A stretch of DNA of 64,000 nucleotides from Verrucomicrobiales bacterium (GTDB lineage Bacteria > Verrucomicrobiota > Verrucomicrobiia > Verrucomicrobiales > DEV007). Of the stretch, positions 54,224 through 61,742 are shown piece after piece (position 1 is the stretch's first letter; every line of letters starts with the position of its first letter). The DNA lies in contig JAOFDG010000001.1 of assembly GCA_028033615.1 (NCBI GenBank), forward strand, positions 22,436 to 86,435, written 5' to 3'. The notes under the pieces are model-generated. The model worked only from the letters and a program-made list of their open reading frames with translations, did no database searches and had not been told where the DNA came from. A program made the position numbers and the translations under genes.

Positions 54224-55756
54224 CTTATCCAAAGCAAAGCGGTAGAACTTCTTGCCGTCAGGAATTGGGATAGTGCGAGTCATTTCTCCATCGAGCTTAG
54301 TCCACTCAATGAGATTATCACTCTGCTCGATTGTTAATCCTAACGTGATATTATCACCATCTGGATCAACTGTTAAGACTACTGAACCTGCTCTAGCATC
54401 ACGCACTTGCTCAAGAACCTGTTCTAAGGATTGTCCTTCACCACCCTGTTCGAGTTCTGCAATTCTTTGATCCTTTTCAGCGACTTGTGCAACTAGGGTT
54501 TGAAGCTGTGCTTTCATTGCGTTTATCTCAGCCATAATGGATTGATCATTCTCGCTGAGCGTAGCCATTTGTTCGGTTATAGATTCGTCGTTAGCGTTAA
54601 GGATTTGATCGTTTTCATTAAGAGTATCGATATTTTCACTAAAAGCTTCAAGGGTTTCGTCTGCTGTTGTCAAAATGCCATCAAGCTCATCAATCTTTGT
54701 TGTGTTGGCAGTAATGGCAGCAGCTTGCTCAGGAGAAATTCCACCGCCATTTTCGCCCTCAACTATATTAGCTTGGAGCGCTTTAATGCTTTTATAATTC
54801 TCAAGTATATTTGCTGACACGAATGCGCTTATGTTGCGTCCATTAATTATAAATGACGTACCTCCAAAATCTACACCACGTAGATTAGCACCAGAGAAAA
54901 TAGCTTCTTCATTAGGTTCTTGGGTTCCAAGAGTCGCTGTTCTGATGGACCAAAATTCACTTCCTTTATGAAGACTGCTCTCTCTTAGACTAGCTCCTTC
55001 TAGGTTAGCTCCAGAAAAATCAGCCTCCAAAAGGTTAGCATTTTTAAGAGACGTGTTTATGAGAGAAGCATTTTTCAGGTTGGCTTCTTCGAGATCTGCT
55101 CCATCTAAATTCAAGCCATCCAGATTGGCGCCCTCGAGATCTGCCCTTTTAAGATTGGTATTAGGACCAACAAGATTACCTTTAATGATAGAGTAACCTT
55201 CAGGGAGCGTGTTAGGGGTGACTTTAACATCGCTCCAATAAACTTTATCAAGTTTAGTTCCTGATAGATTAGCACCCTCGAGATTTGTAGTATTGAAATA
55301 TACGTAACTTAAGTCCATTCCTTGAAGATCTGCTCCCTGAAGATCGGCACCATTGAGACTGACTCCTCTACCAACAAGATATCCATTTATAATCTTGTAA
55401 CCGAAAGGAAGAGCTGAGGGAGTCCCCTTTAATTTTCCAGATCTTATTCCTCCTACTCTGGCCGCTCCAAGGTCTGCGCCTTCAAGGTTTGCTCCCTGAA
55501 TATCAGCTTCATCCAACCCAGCAAAAGATAGATTAGCACCTTCGAGATTAGCATTTCTTAGATCAAATCTGTATAAATTTCCCCTACTGAGATCCGCATT
55601 AGGTTTTATTTCGAAAGTTCCAAAGTCAGTTTCAATTTTTCCAGTTCGTAAACCAGTTTCTGGGTCGACGTTCTCTTCGATCCAAACACCCTGCCCAAAG
55701 GATGATATCGAACTAATAATAAAAAATAATACGCTAATAATAATCGGCTTTTTCAT
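54221..55756 (-). CDS. Secreted pentapeptide-repeat protein with coiled coil
   Basis: A 511-residue protein with a signal peptide (PIIISVLFFIISSISSFGQ). Two pentapeptide-repeat stretches at about 50-100 and 140-300 (NANLEGANLSFAGLDEADI, NLKRADLEGANLDGLNL, A(D/N)Lxx units) form a right-handed beta helix. A heptad-like region follows (NENDQILNANDESITEQMAT, EINAMKAQLQTLVAQVAEKD) and a short beta C-terminus (FYRFALDK). It is the only large minus-strand gene in the array, and its stop codon lies in the end of repeat a. The function is unknown; secretion suggests a structural or adhesive role. Confidence 0.8.
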   Translation of the reverse strand: MKKPIIISVLFFIISSISSFGQGVWIEENVDPETGLRTGKIETDFGTFEIKPNADLSRGNLYRFDLRNANLEGANLSFAGLDEADIQGANLEGADLGAARVGGIRSGKLKGTPSALPFGYKIINGYLVGRGVSLNGADLQGADLQGMDLSYVYFNTTNLEGANLSGTKLDKVYWSDVKVTPNTLPEGYSIIKGNLVGPNTNLKRADLEGANLDGLNLDGADLEEANLKNASLINTSLKNANLLEADFSGANLEGASLRESSLHKGSEFWSIRTATLGTQEPNEEAIFSGANLRGVDFGGTSFIINGRNISAFVSANILENYKSIKALQANIVEGENGGGISPEQAAAITANTTKIDELDGILTTADETLEAFSENIDTLNENDQILNANDESITEQMATLSENDQSIMAEINAMKAQLQTLVAQVAEKDQRIAELEQGGEGQSLEQVLEQVRDARAGSVVLTVDPDGDNITLGLTIEQSDNLIEWTKLDGEMTRTIPIPDGKKFYRFALDK

Positions 55757-55813
55757 ATCTCTTATTTAAGGCATATTTGAGGTTTTTCAAAACTTCAGTT
55801 CAATGCCTAAGCC

Positions 55814-55899
55814 CTAACAAATAATTCATGGTCCCTTGTTCGGGGATTGTGAGCTCTAAGATCCCTATAAATGTTTCTTATTTCTGTTGTCTTTGTTAG
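55814..55899 (+). repeat. Cassette-boundary repeat, copy b
   Basis: Starts CTAACAAA (within GCCCTAACAAA) and ends TTTGTTAG, an 8-bp perfect inverted pair 86 bp apart. The tail block TTCATGGTCCCTTGTTCG, GGGATTGTGAGCTCTAAGAT, lies inside. The small membrane gene starts 25 bp later. This copy looks most like a recombination site with core arms. Confidence 0.75.
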
Positions 55900-55923
55900 T
55901 GTGGTTTATCATTCTTTTGAACC

Positions 55924-56151
55924 ATGGATATAAATCCTTTTGCTTTATTTCTGCAGTATATAACTGTCCCATCAGCCATTTTAGGCGCATTGCTGATTAC
56001 GATTCATAAGGTAACGGGCAATAGAAATAAAAAAGAAAAGAACCTCGATAAAACTGTGCCATCGACTTTGGGATGTATTGTTTTCCCAATAGTATTCATA
56101 AATGTTGTTGGCTTCGCTTGGATGCTAATCGCCTATTTTAGGTCTGTGTAA
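55924..56151 (+). CDS. Small membrane protein, island cassette
   Basis: A 75-residue protein with two hydrophobic helices (about 8-26, YITVPSAILGALLITI, and 50-72, LGCIVFPIVFINVVGFAWML) and a basic loop (RNKKEKNLDK). No family recognised. It lies between repeats b and c, alone in its cassette. Confidence 0.55.
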   Translation: MDINPFALFLQYITVPSAILGALLITIHKVTGNRNKKEKNLDKTVPSTLGCIVFPIVFINVVGFAWMLIAYFRSV

Positions 56152-56153
56152 TT

Positions 56154-56256
56154 CAATTAACTGACCCCCTGATCCATGGTCCCTTGTTCGTGGATTGTGT
56201 GGGGTGATCAAATGGCGTGGACCGTTATAATATTAGGAGGATTTTGTAATTGGTTT
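56154..56256 (+). repeat. Cassette-boundary repeat, copy c (tail + leader)
   Basis: CAATTAACTGACC, then the tail block GATCCATGGTCCCTTGTTCG, TGGATTGTGTGGGG, and the leader block ACCGTTATAATATTAGGAGG, ATTTTGTAATTGG. The TATAAT is a possible -10 hexamer; no conserved -35 is seen. It follows the stop of the 75-residue gene by only a few bases. Its outer arms pair poorly compared with copies b, d, f and i. Confidence 0.75.
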
Positions 56257-56338
56257 TGTTTTAAAGCAACTCAGTAACTAAATTTCTTATTTGCTGATAG
56301 ATTGATGCCTTTTGAATCGTTTAGTAAGTTAAGAATAA

Positions 56339-57067
56339 ATGAACAGGCCTCTCATTTTTATAATTACCATCTTTTGCTTAGTTAGCATGATTACTCTTAT
56401 TACATCCAGAGAGTCTATGCGTAAGGATTTAGATGAAATTAGAAAGAGATTAATTCCTAAGATCAAAGAGGAACTCGAAGAGAAAGGCCTAGATCTTGGA
56501 TCCAAGGTATTTATCCGAATCTTCAAGGAAGAAAAAATATTGGAGTTATGGTTACAAGAGAACGAAAAAAAAACTTTCAGATTTTTTAAGAGTTTTCCAA
56601 TTTGTAATTATTCAGGTTATTTAGGTCCCAAATTGCAAGAAGGGGATCTACAAGCACCTGAGGGTTTTTATTCTGTGGATAAATCTAGAATGAATCCGAA
56701 TAGCAAGTTTCATCTATCATTTAATTTGGGTTTTCCCAACTCCCTTGAGAGTGACCTTGGTCGGACAGGTTCTTTTTTAATGGTTCATGGAGATTGTGTC
56801 TCAACAGGTTGTTTTGCTATGACAAATAAATGGATAGAAGAGATATATTTGATCGCTGAGGCTTCTCTAGAATCAGGGCATCATTCTTTTGATGTTCACT
56901 CCTTTCCATTTAGAATGTCAGCGGAAAAAATGGAAAGGAAATCTAATCAAAGATGGCAACTTTTCTGGGAAAATTTAAAACAAGGCTATGATTGGTTTGA
57001 GTCAAAAAAAACTCCTCCGCGTGTGGATCACAAAAATAAAATGTACACATTTAAAGATGCATTTTAA
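56339..57067 (+). CDS. YafK-type L,D-transpeptidase-like protein, island cassette
   Basis: A 242-residue protein with a signal-like N-terminal helix (LIFIITIFCLVSMITLI). The catalytic block is MVHGDCVSTGCFAMTNKWIE (His150, Cys158), followed by FDVHSFPFRM, both typical of murein L,D-transpeptidases of the YafK group. It would act on periplasmic peptidoglycan, either linking or hydrolysing. It stands in a cassette with two lipoprotein genes. The family assignment is strong; the substrate is inferred from the family. Confidence 0.85.
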   Translation: MNRPLIFIITIFCLVSMITLITSRESMRKDLDEIRKRLIPKIKEELEEKGLDLGSKVFIRIFKEEKILELWLQENEKKTFRFFKSFPICNYSGYLGPKLQEGDLQAPEGFYSVDKSRMNPNSKFHLSFNLGFPNSLESDLGRTGSFLMVHGDCVSTGCFAMTNKWIEEIYLIAEASLESGHHSFDVHSFPFRMSAEKMERKSNQRWQLFWENLKQGYDWFESKKTPPRVDHKNKMYTFKDAF

Positions 57068-57084
57068 GTTTCCTTATAGTGTTC

Positions 57085-57321
57085 ATGAACTCCGTACCCT
57101 TTATCCTGCTCGCCATATCACTGCCCCTGCTTCTTGGGGGGTGTGGAATTGAAGAACCTACAATAGAGATTGAGAAGAATGGGGTATTTACTGTCAGACA
57201 TGAAAACGGCAAGAAGTTATGGGAAATAAGCTATAAGGACGACAAGAAGGTAGAAGGTTCAGAAAAGTTCTGGAACAGCAAAGGCGAGCCTGTTGATTCA
57301 ATAGAAGAAGCTAGGAAATAA
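57085..57321 (+). CDS. Small lipoprotein with MORN-like C-terminus
   Basis: The track starts at GTG 57079, but ATG 57085 is the start of the signal module found in other copies. The 78-residue protein has a lipoprotein signal (MNSVPFILLAISLPLLLGGC) and a C-terminal segment HENGKKLWEISYKDDKKVEG and FWNSKGEPVDSIEEA, reminiscent of MORN-like / YwqK-type repeats. A related end (WNDKGEEIDQEE) occurs in the SHD1 protein at 62.2 kb. The next gene starts 3 bp after its stop. Confidence 0.75.
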   Translation: MNSVPFILLAISLPLLLGGCGIEEPTIEIEKNGVFTVRHENGKKLWEISYKDDKKVEGSEKFWNSKGEPVDSIEEARK

Positions 57322-57324
57322 CCC

Positions 57325-58317
57325 ATGAACCCCGTACCCTTATTCCTGCTCGCAATATCACTGCCCCTGCTTCTTGGGGGGTGTGGGGAGAAGGAGTCTG
57401 TAGCTGATGTTAAGTCTGAAAAACCTGTTGCTGAATCTAAGCAAATAGAAGAAAAACAGCAGGAAGTTAAAGAGGAAGCTAAGACTGAAGAAGAAATCCC
57501 ATTAAATCCTAATTTAAAGTATGAAATAAAACGTGATAAGGTAATCATCACTGAATGTGATGCAAAGGCATCAGGGGATATAACTATTCCTGCAACTATT
57601 CAAGGTAAGAAAGTCACCAGTATTGGGAACTCTGCTTTTTCTGAATGTAAAGATCTATCAAGCATCACTATTGGGAAAAATATTAACAGAATTGAGAGTT
57701 ATGCATTTTCAGAATGTTCAAAGTTATCCGATATTATAATTCCTAATAATGTCACTCTCATAGGGAAGTCTGTGTTTTCTGATTGCACTTCACTCTCAAG
57801 TATAACTATTGGCAATAAAGTTCAGAGCATCGGTGAAATGGCGTTTGCATCATGCACAAGTCTATCCAGTATCACCATCCCTGAGAGCATCACCATGATT
57901 CGGAATTGGACATTTGTTTCATGTTCTGGACTAGTCAGTATCACTATTCCTGATAGCGTTACACTTATCGGAGATTGGGCGTTCGGTAACTGCACTAGTC
58001 TAAGAACGATCAGAATTTCGAGCGGAGTTACTAATATCGGTGCAGGTGCTTTTAATGCGTGTGCCGAACTCACTAAAGTCGTAGTTGGTCCGAATGTCAC
58101 AAAAATAGGTCGAGCGGCATTTGGAAATTGTTCTTCTTTAAAAGATATAACATTTCTTGGAAATGCACCTAAGATCAACCCATCAGATTTTGAACTTAAT
58201 TTATTACCAGTGCGAGGAATAGATGTTACACCCACCATCTACCGCAACCCCGAAGCAAAAGGTTGGGGGGATACTTGGGCTGGCAGGCCAGTAAAGCTAA
58301 TTAGCGAGAAACCATAA
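57325..58317 (+). CDS. BspA-type leucine-rich-repeat lipoprotein
   Basis: A 330-residue protein. Signal module MNPVPLFLLAISLPLLLGGC, an acidic/lysine linker (EEKQQEVKEEAKTEEE), then about eight LRR_5 / BspA-type repeats (SLSSITIGNKVQSIGEMAF, LSSITIPESITMIRNWTF, LVSITIPDSVTLIGDWAF) and a C-terminal cap ending EAKGWGDTWAGRPVKLISEK, the same end as the LRR protein at 60 kb. A cell-surface binding role is typical of BspA proteins. Its stop codon is in the left arm of repeat d. Confidence 0.88.
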   Translation: MNPVPLFLLAISLPLLLGGCGEKESVADVKSEKPVAESKQIEEKQQEVKEEAKTEEEIPLNPNLKYEIKRDKVIITECDAKASGDITIPATIQGKKVTSIGNSAFSECKDLSSITIGKNINRIESYAFSECSKLSDIIIPNNVTLIGKSVFSDCTSLSSITIGNKVQSIGEMAFASCTSLSSITIPESITMIRNWTFVSCSGLVSITIPDSVTLIGDWAFGNCTSLRTIRISSGVTNIGAGAFNACAELTKVVVGPNVTKIGRAAFGNCSSLKDITFLGNAPKINPSDFELNLLPVRGIDVTPTIYRNPEAKGWGDTWAGRPVKLISEKP

Positions 58318-58445
58318 CCAACAACCCCTGATCCATGGTCCCTTGTTCGGGGATTGTGTGGGCTGCACCTGTCCACCTACCATCGACCGTTATAATCTTC
58401 GGTGAATTTTGTAATTGGTTAGATTTGAGTGTGGTGTTAGGGTTT
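58315..58445 (+). repeat. Cassette-boundary repeat, copy d (tail + leader)
   Basis: Left arm TAACCAA (58315-58321, containing the stop TAA of the LRR gene) pairs with right arm TTGGTTA (58415-58421). Tail block TGATCCATGGTCCCTTGTTC, GGGGATTGTGTGGG; leader block CCGTTATAATCTTCGGTGAA, TTTTGTAATTGG, then GTGTTAGGGTTT just before the ATG at 58450. The AGGG could be a weak Shine-Dalgarno and TATAAT a -10 element. Confidence 0.85.
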
Positions 58446-58449
58446 AAAC

Positions 58450-58710
58450 ATGAAAATCATTCTTATCTTAGCAGGTTGCTGGTTTGTTTTGCTGTTCTTG
58501 ACTATCACGGGAATGCCTTATGGTGAATCTTTTCTTCTATTCATAGGTTCTCCGTTATTTGCTTTAGTTCATACTTTTTACTATCGTCACGATCATTCTG
58601 GTTGGGGGTCTTTCGCTCTAAAATGGTTTTTCAAGTCAATTGGGATTTTCATACTTTCATTATTCATTATGGGGTTCATAGCGGATAACATATTGAATAA
58701 AGGTATCTAG
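58450..58710 (+). CDS. Small membrane protein, island cassette
   Basis: An 86-residue protein with three hydrophobic segments (IILILAGCWFVLLFLTITG, SFLLFIGSPLFALVHTF and SIGIFILSLFIMGFIADNI). No family recognised. The start is fixed by the leader block: GTTAGGGTTTAAAC precedes the ATG. An orphan lipoprotein signal follows 4 bp after its stop. Confidence 0.6.
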   Translation: MKIILILAGCWFVLLFLTITGMPYGESFLLFIGSPLFALVHTFYYRHDHSGWGSFALKWFFKSIGIFILSLFIMGFIADNILNKGI

Positions 58711-58714
58711 AATT

Positions 58715-58780
58715 ATGAACCCCGTACCCTTATTCCTGATCATTGTGACACTGCCCCTGCTTCTTGGGGGGTATCAATAA
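58715..58780 (+). pseudogene. Orphan lipoprotein signal module (copy 3)
   Basis: ATG 58715 opens MNPVPLFLIIVTLPLLLGGYQ and stops at TAA 58778. It matches the signal peptides of the lipoproteins at 57085 and 57325 at DNA level, but the lipobox Cys (TGT) has become Tyr (TAT) and no mature part follows. It abuts the stop of a convergent gene. It probably is the remains of a lost lipoprotein gene. Confidence 0.7.
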
Positions 58781-58782
58781 TG

Positions 58783-59130
58783 TTATTCACCTCCGTGATA
58801 TATGTAAGTGCCCAAGATCAGGGCAATCACTAGCCAAGGCACGACTCTCCATAGAACCCTTTGTTGCTCTCTGAAATAAGCTTTTATTAACTGCTCCTGC
58901 TCAACCTCGCTAAATTGCTTCCTCTCAATCTGACTTGGATCACCTGTCTGCTCAAAGCCACTTAATTTTCGTCCTACTAAACTCTGACGATATTTTGAGA
59001 CTGACTTATTTCGTTTAGCTTTTTTTACCCATGATGCGTCTTTACTTTTACGGTACTTAAATTCAGCACCAACCCAGATAAGTGCAGGTGCACCAAGAAG
59101 AATTAATAGAAGAATGTCGCTAGGTTCCAT
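58783..59130 (-). CDS. Small membrane protein with basic core, paralogue of 61743 gene
   Basis: A 115-residue protein: N-terminal helix (ILLLILLGAPALIWVGAEF), a basic middle (YRKSKDASWVKKAKRNKSVS, KYRQSLVGRKL), an acidic-to-neutral stretch (SEVEQEQLIKAYFREQQ) and a C-terminal helix (VVPWLVIALILGTYIY). The cassette gene at 61743 has the same order with close matches (RKSKDAGWINKAKGNKSVRK). Here it lies on the minus strand, opposite to most of the array. Function unknown. Confidence 0.7.
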   Translation of the reverse strand: MEPSDILLLILLGAPALIWVGAEFKYRKSKDASWVKKAKRNKSVSKYRQSLVGRKLSGFEQTGDPSQIERKQFSEVEQEQLIKAYFREQQRVLWRVVPWLVIALILGTYIYHGGE

Positions 59131-59596
59131 TCAAAGACAATTAGCCTAACCATTAAAGACAACAATAAAAAAAGGAATTGTACGATCAATCAAATTTGAG
59201 CGGTTGAAAACCTCTATACCAAGAAAAGTACGCCCCAATATGATGCCTTTTATTAAATGTGGCTATCCATCAAAGTGAGACAGTATCTGAACCACTAGCC
59301 GTAAAAGGTGCACGATGGGGCGTGTTTCTTTCGATATGAATATTGGTTTTGGGACAAATGGAAAGAAAGCCACAAAAATGAAACAATGGTCGCTCATTTA
59401 AATGGTCGCTCATTTTCATCATGCAACCTGCGCAATGTACTGTGTATAAAGTTTCAGGCTCGATTATACAGGAGAAATGATACACGGCTCAGTGGACACC
59501 CTGCCCCATAAAGGACACAAAAGAATGTTTATTATCAACGCACGTCGCTCAATGCTCGCTCAAGGGGGTTAGAGGTTATATTTATTATTCATTGTT
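59131..59596. other. 466-bp region without a convincing gene
   Basis: Holds GCCTAAC (59144-59150), identical to the integron R'' core consensus RYYYAAC, but no matching right arm was found nearby. A 15-bp tandem AATGGTCGCTCATTT is at 59384-59398 and 59400-59414. AGTGGACACC...AAAGGACAC near 59490-59520 vaguely resembles the end of an insertion sequence. Two overlapping track ORFs (59270-59485 minus, 59308-59511 plus) have no recognisable content. It may be decayed sequence. Confidence 0.4.
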
Positions 59597-59797
59597 ATGT
59601 ATGTTAATTACCATCAATGTCTTGGTATGTCCGAGCCCGTATTCGATAAAGAAACTATAGAGACTTTTAAAAATCTTAAGTGGTGGCAATGGGCTTTAAC
59701 TATAATGGCATTATCTGTGATCGGCTTATTTTTATGGTGGACTCGGGATAGTTTCTTATGGAAAATATTGGATTTCTTTATGGATGAACCGTATTGA
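59597..59797 (+). CDS. Small membrane protein, island cassette
   Basis: A 66-residue protein with one clear helix (WWQWALTIMALSVIGLFLWW) preceded by an acidic segment (KETIETFKNL) and followed by a short tail. An internal ATG at 59627 (MSEPVFDK) is an alternative start. No family recognised and no leader block precedes it. Confidence 0.45.
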   Translation: MYVNYHQCLGMSEPVFDKETIETFKNLKWWQWALTIMALSVIGLFLWWTRDSFLWKILDFFMDEPY

Positions 59798-59872
59798 GCG
59801 GTCGTATTTTTAAGATTTTTTTTTACAGAGGGATATATTGTATATAGCAGTCCGAGAGAAAAACACCCAGTA

Positions 59873-59920
59873 CGGGGGGCGTCACTCGAAGGCTAGAGAA
59901 TCACGATCAAACGCCCCCCG
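59873..59920. repeat. GC-rich inverted repeat before the LRR gene
   Basis: CGGGGGGCGT (59873-59882) and ACGCCCCCCG (59911-59920) are perfect complements around a 28-nt loop. No T-run follows. It stands where other boundary copies carry the tail block and could be a terminator-like or recombination hairpin. Confidence 0.7.
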
Positions 59921-59935
59921 CCCACCTGCCATGGA

Positions 59936-59994
59936 CCGTTATAATTTTAGCGTGATTTTGTAATTGGTTAGATTTGTGCAGGGTGTTAGGGTTT
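59936..59994 (+). repeat. Leader block, copy e
   Basis: CCGTTATAATTTTAGCGTGA, TTTTGTAATTGGTTAGATTT and GGGTGTTAGGGTTTT, ending 5 bp before the ATG of the LRR gene. The tail block is missing here. Confidence 0.85.
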
Positions 59995-59998
59995 TAAA

Positions 59999-61054
59999 AT
60001 GGTTAAGCACGTATTAATAGCTCTCTTAACGATATCGGCCATACCTCTCAATGCAGCTGACATCAGTGATCTTAGTTATGATATCATCGAGGACACCGTG
60101 ACCATCTTTGACTGTGTTGAAAAGGCATCGGGTGCTTTAAACATTCCTCCGACTATAGAAGGTAAGTCTGTCACCAGCATCGGGTATCAGGCCTTCTTCA
60201 AATGCACCGACCTTACAAACATCACGATTCCTGATAGCGTCACTAGCATCGGGGCTCAGGTCTTCGCAAAATGCACCAGCCTGACGAGCATCACGATTCC
60301 TGATGGTGTTACTAGGATTGGGGACTCTGCCTTCATTAGTTGCACCAGCCTGACGAGCATCACGATCCCTGATAGCGTAACCTACATCGGTCTAGTTGCC
60401 TTCGCTAACTGCACCAGCCTGACGAGCATCACGATCCCTGATAGCGTAACCTACATCGGGAGTCTGTCTTTCTGTAGCTGCACCGGCCTAAAGAGCATCA
60501 CGATTCCTGATAGCGTCACCAGAATCGGCGATGAAGCCTTCTCTGGCTGCACCGGCCTAAACAGCATCACTATACATGATGGCGTCACCAGAATCGGAGA
60601 TGAAGCTTTCTCTGGCTGCACCAGCCTGACAAGTGTCACCATCCCCGACAGCGTCACCAGCATCGGAGATAAAGCTTTCTCTGGCTGCACCAGCCTGACG
60701 AGCATCACGATTCCTGATAACGTCACCAGCATCAAAGCTGCAGCCTTCTTCAAATGCACCGGCCTGACAAACATCACGATTCCTGATAGTGTCACCAGCA
60801 TCGAAGCTGCAGCCTTCTTCAAATGCACCACCCTGAAGAGCATCACGATCCCTGATAGCGTCATCAGCATCGGGGATTTTACCTTCCGTGACTGCACTAA
60901 CATGACCGCTATAACATTTCTTGGGGATGCCCCAAAGGTGGCAGGAAACGCTTTCGAAGAGGCTTCCCCCATCATCTACCGCAAACCTGAAGCGAAGGGC
61001 TGGGGTGACACTTTTGGTGGTAGGCCTGTAAAGTTGATTAGTGAGAAGCCATAA
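59999..61054 (+). CDS. BspA-type leucine-rich-repeat secreted protein
   Basis: A 351-residue protein with a signal peptide (MVKHVLIALLTISAIPLNAA) and eleven or so 23-residue repeats of the type SLTSITIPDSVTSIGDKAF. At DNA level these are near-identical 69-bp units (AGCATCACGATTCCTGATAG...), much closer than in the first LRR protein, so the array has expanded or been homogenised recently. The C-terminal cap EAKGWGDTFGGRPVKLISEK matches that of the 57.3-kb protein. No lipobox, so it is probably released or held by other means. The stop codon lies in the left arm of repeat f. Confidence 0.9.
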   Translation: MVKHVLIALLTISAIPLNAADISDLSYDIIEDTVTIFDCVEKASGALNIPPTIEGKSVTSIGYQAFFKCTDLTNITIPDSVTSIGAQVFAKCTSLTSITIPDGVTRIGDSAFISCTSLTSITIPDSVTYIGLVAFANCTSLTSITIPDSVTYIGSLSFCSCTGLKSITIPDSVTRIGDEAFSGCTGLNSITIHDGVTRIGDEAFSGCTSLTSVTIPDSVTSIGDKAFSGCTSLTSITIPDNVTSIKAAAFFKCTGLTNITIPDSVTSIEAAAFFKCTTLKSITIPDSVISIGDFTFRDCTNMTAITFLGDAPKVAGNAFEEASPIIYRKPEAKGWGDTFGGRPVKLISEKP

Positions 61055-61146
61055 CCACCGACCCCTGATCCATGGTCCCTTGTTCGTGGATTGTGTGGGG
61101 TGCCCCCCTGCCCCCGTGCCCGCCGACCGTTAGCGGTGGTTGGTGA
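61052..61146 (+). repeat. Cassette-boundary repeat, copy f
   Basis: Left arm AACCACCG (61053-61060, overlapping the LRR gene's TAA stop) pairs with CGGTGGTT (61134-61141), 8 bp perfect. Tail block TGATCCATGGTCCCTTGTTC, GTGGATTGTGTGGGG lies between. The right end GACCGTTAGCGGTGGTTGGT replaces the TTTTGTAATTGG leader and matches copy a. Confidence 0.8.
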
Positions 61147-61220
61147 TCATTATCGGGTGTTCATGTTATGTGTTGGATGAAAATGTTTGCTTTAAGTTTG
61201 AATACTTCTAACTTTGGAAT

Positions 61221-61637
61221 GTGAAATTATTGTTCCAAATATTTTGTCTATGCCTCACAATTATATTTGCTGATGCAGCCACAACTTCAGTTACTGTTGG
61301 AGGACAGGATTATACTGTGACATATGAAAGCACATCATACGATGGCAATGCGTCTCAGTTTCAATCTACGCCATGGTGGAATGATTCATCTCTAGCCCAA
61401 TCTTTTGCACAAGCAACAAGTGTTAGAAATGTTCATTACGCCTATCAAACATGGAGCAGTTTTGTAGATTATCAAAAGTCAAATTCAAGTGGTGGTAGCG
61501 TTGCGGGGACATGGTCAACTTCATCGACTTTTAAGTATGCTGTAAGCGCAGTCGCTGTCCCTGCACCACTACCGATTCTAGGAATTCTACCCGTCGTTGG
61601 TTTTCTTAAGAGAATGCGTAAACGTCAGCGCGCATAG
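61221..61637 (+). CDS. Short exported protein with exosortase sorting tail (substrate 2)
   Basis: A 138-residue protein starting at GTG 61221. Signal peptide FQIFCLCLTIIFADA; body with PWWNDSSLAQSFAQATSVRN, which parallels VWWTNEGAAQAFATAFNVDN of substrate 1; tail VPAPLPILGILPVVGF then LKRMRKRQRA, differing from substrate 1 by two residues in 26. It lies in the cassette array between repeats f and g, about 15 kb from the exosortase gene, so it must be sorted by that enzyme if at all. The role is unknown. Confidence 0.85.
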   Translation: MKLLFQIFCLCLTIIFADAATTSVTVGGQDYTVTYESTSYDGNASQFQSTPWWNDSSLAQSFAQATSVRNVHYAYQTWSSFVDYQKSNSSGGSVAGTWSTSSTFKYAVSAVAVPAPLPILGILPVVGFLKRMRKRQRA

Positions 61638-61650
61638 TTAGTAATCACTC

Positions 61651-61684
61651 TGATCCATGGTCCCTTGTTCGGGGATTGTGTGGG
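61651..61684 (+). repeat. Tail block, copy g
   Basis: TGATCCATGGTCCCTTGTTC, GGGGATTGTGTGGG. It follows the substrate 2 stop by 13 bp. No leader block follows; the next gene starts about 60 bp on after a T-rich stretch (GTTTGTTTGTTTGGTC). Confidence 0.85.
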
Positions 61685-61742
61685 TTGAGCCCTATAGCTG
61701 TTTCTTATTGCTATCGTTTGTTTGTTTGGTCATTGTCTTTGA

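Noticed and set aside
59270-59511. Overlapping ORFs of 67 and 71 residues as genes
   Set aside because: They lie on opposite strands over the same bases, contain a tandem repeat and have no recognisable domain, leader block or ribosome site.
59480-59530. Insertion-sequence terminus (AGTGGACACC...GGACAC)
   Set aside because: Only a loose resemblance to IS ends; no second end, target duplication or transposase was found.
60451-60975. 174-residue antisense ORF across the LRR gene
   Set aside because: It results from the 69-bp repeats being open in another frame; composition is an artefact of the repeat.
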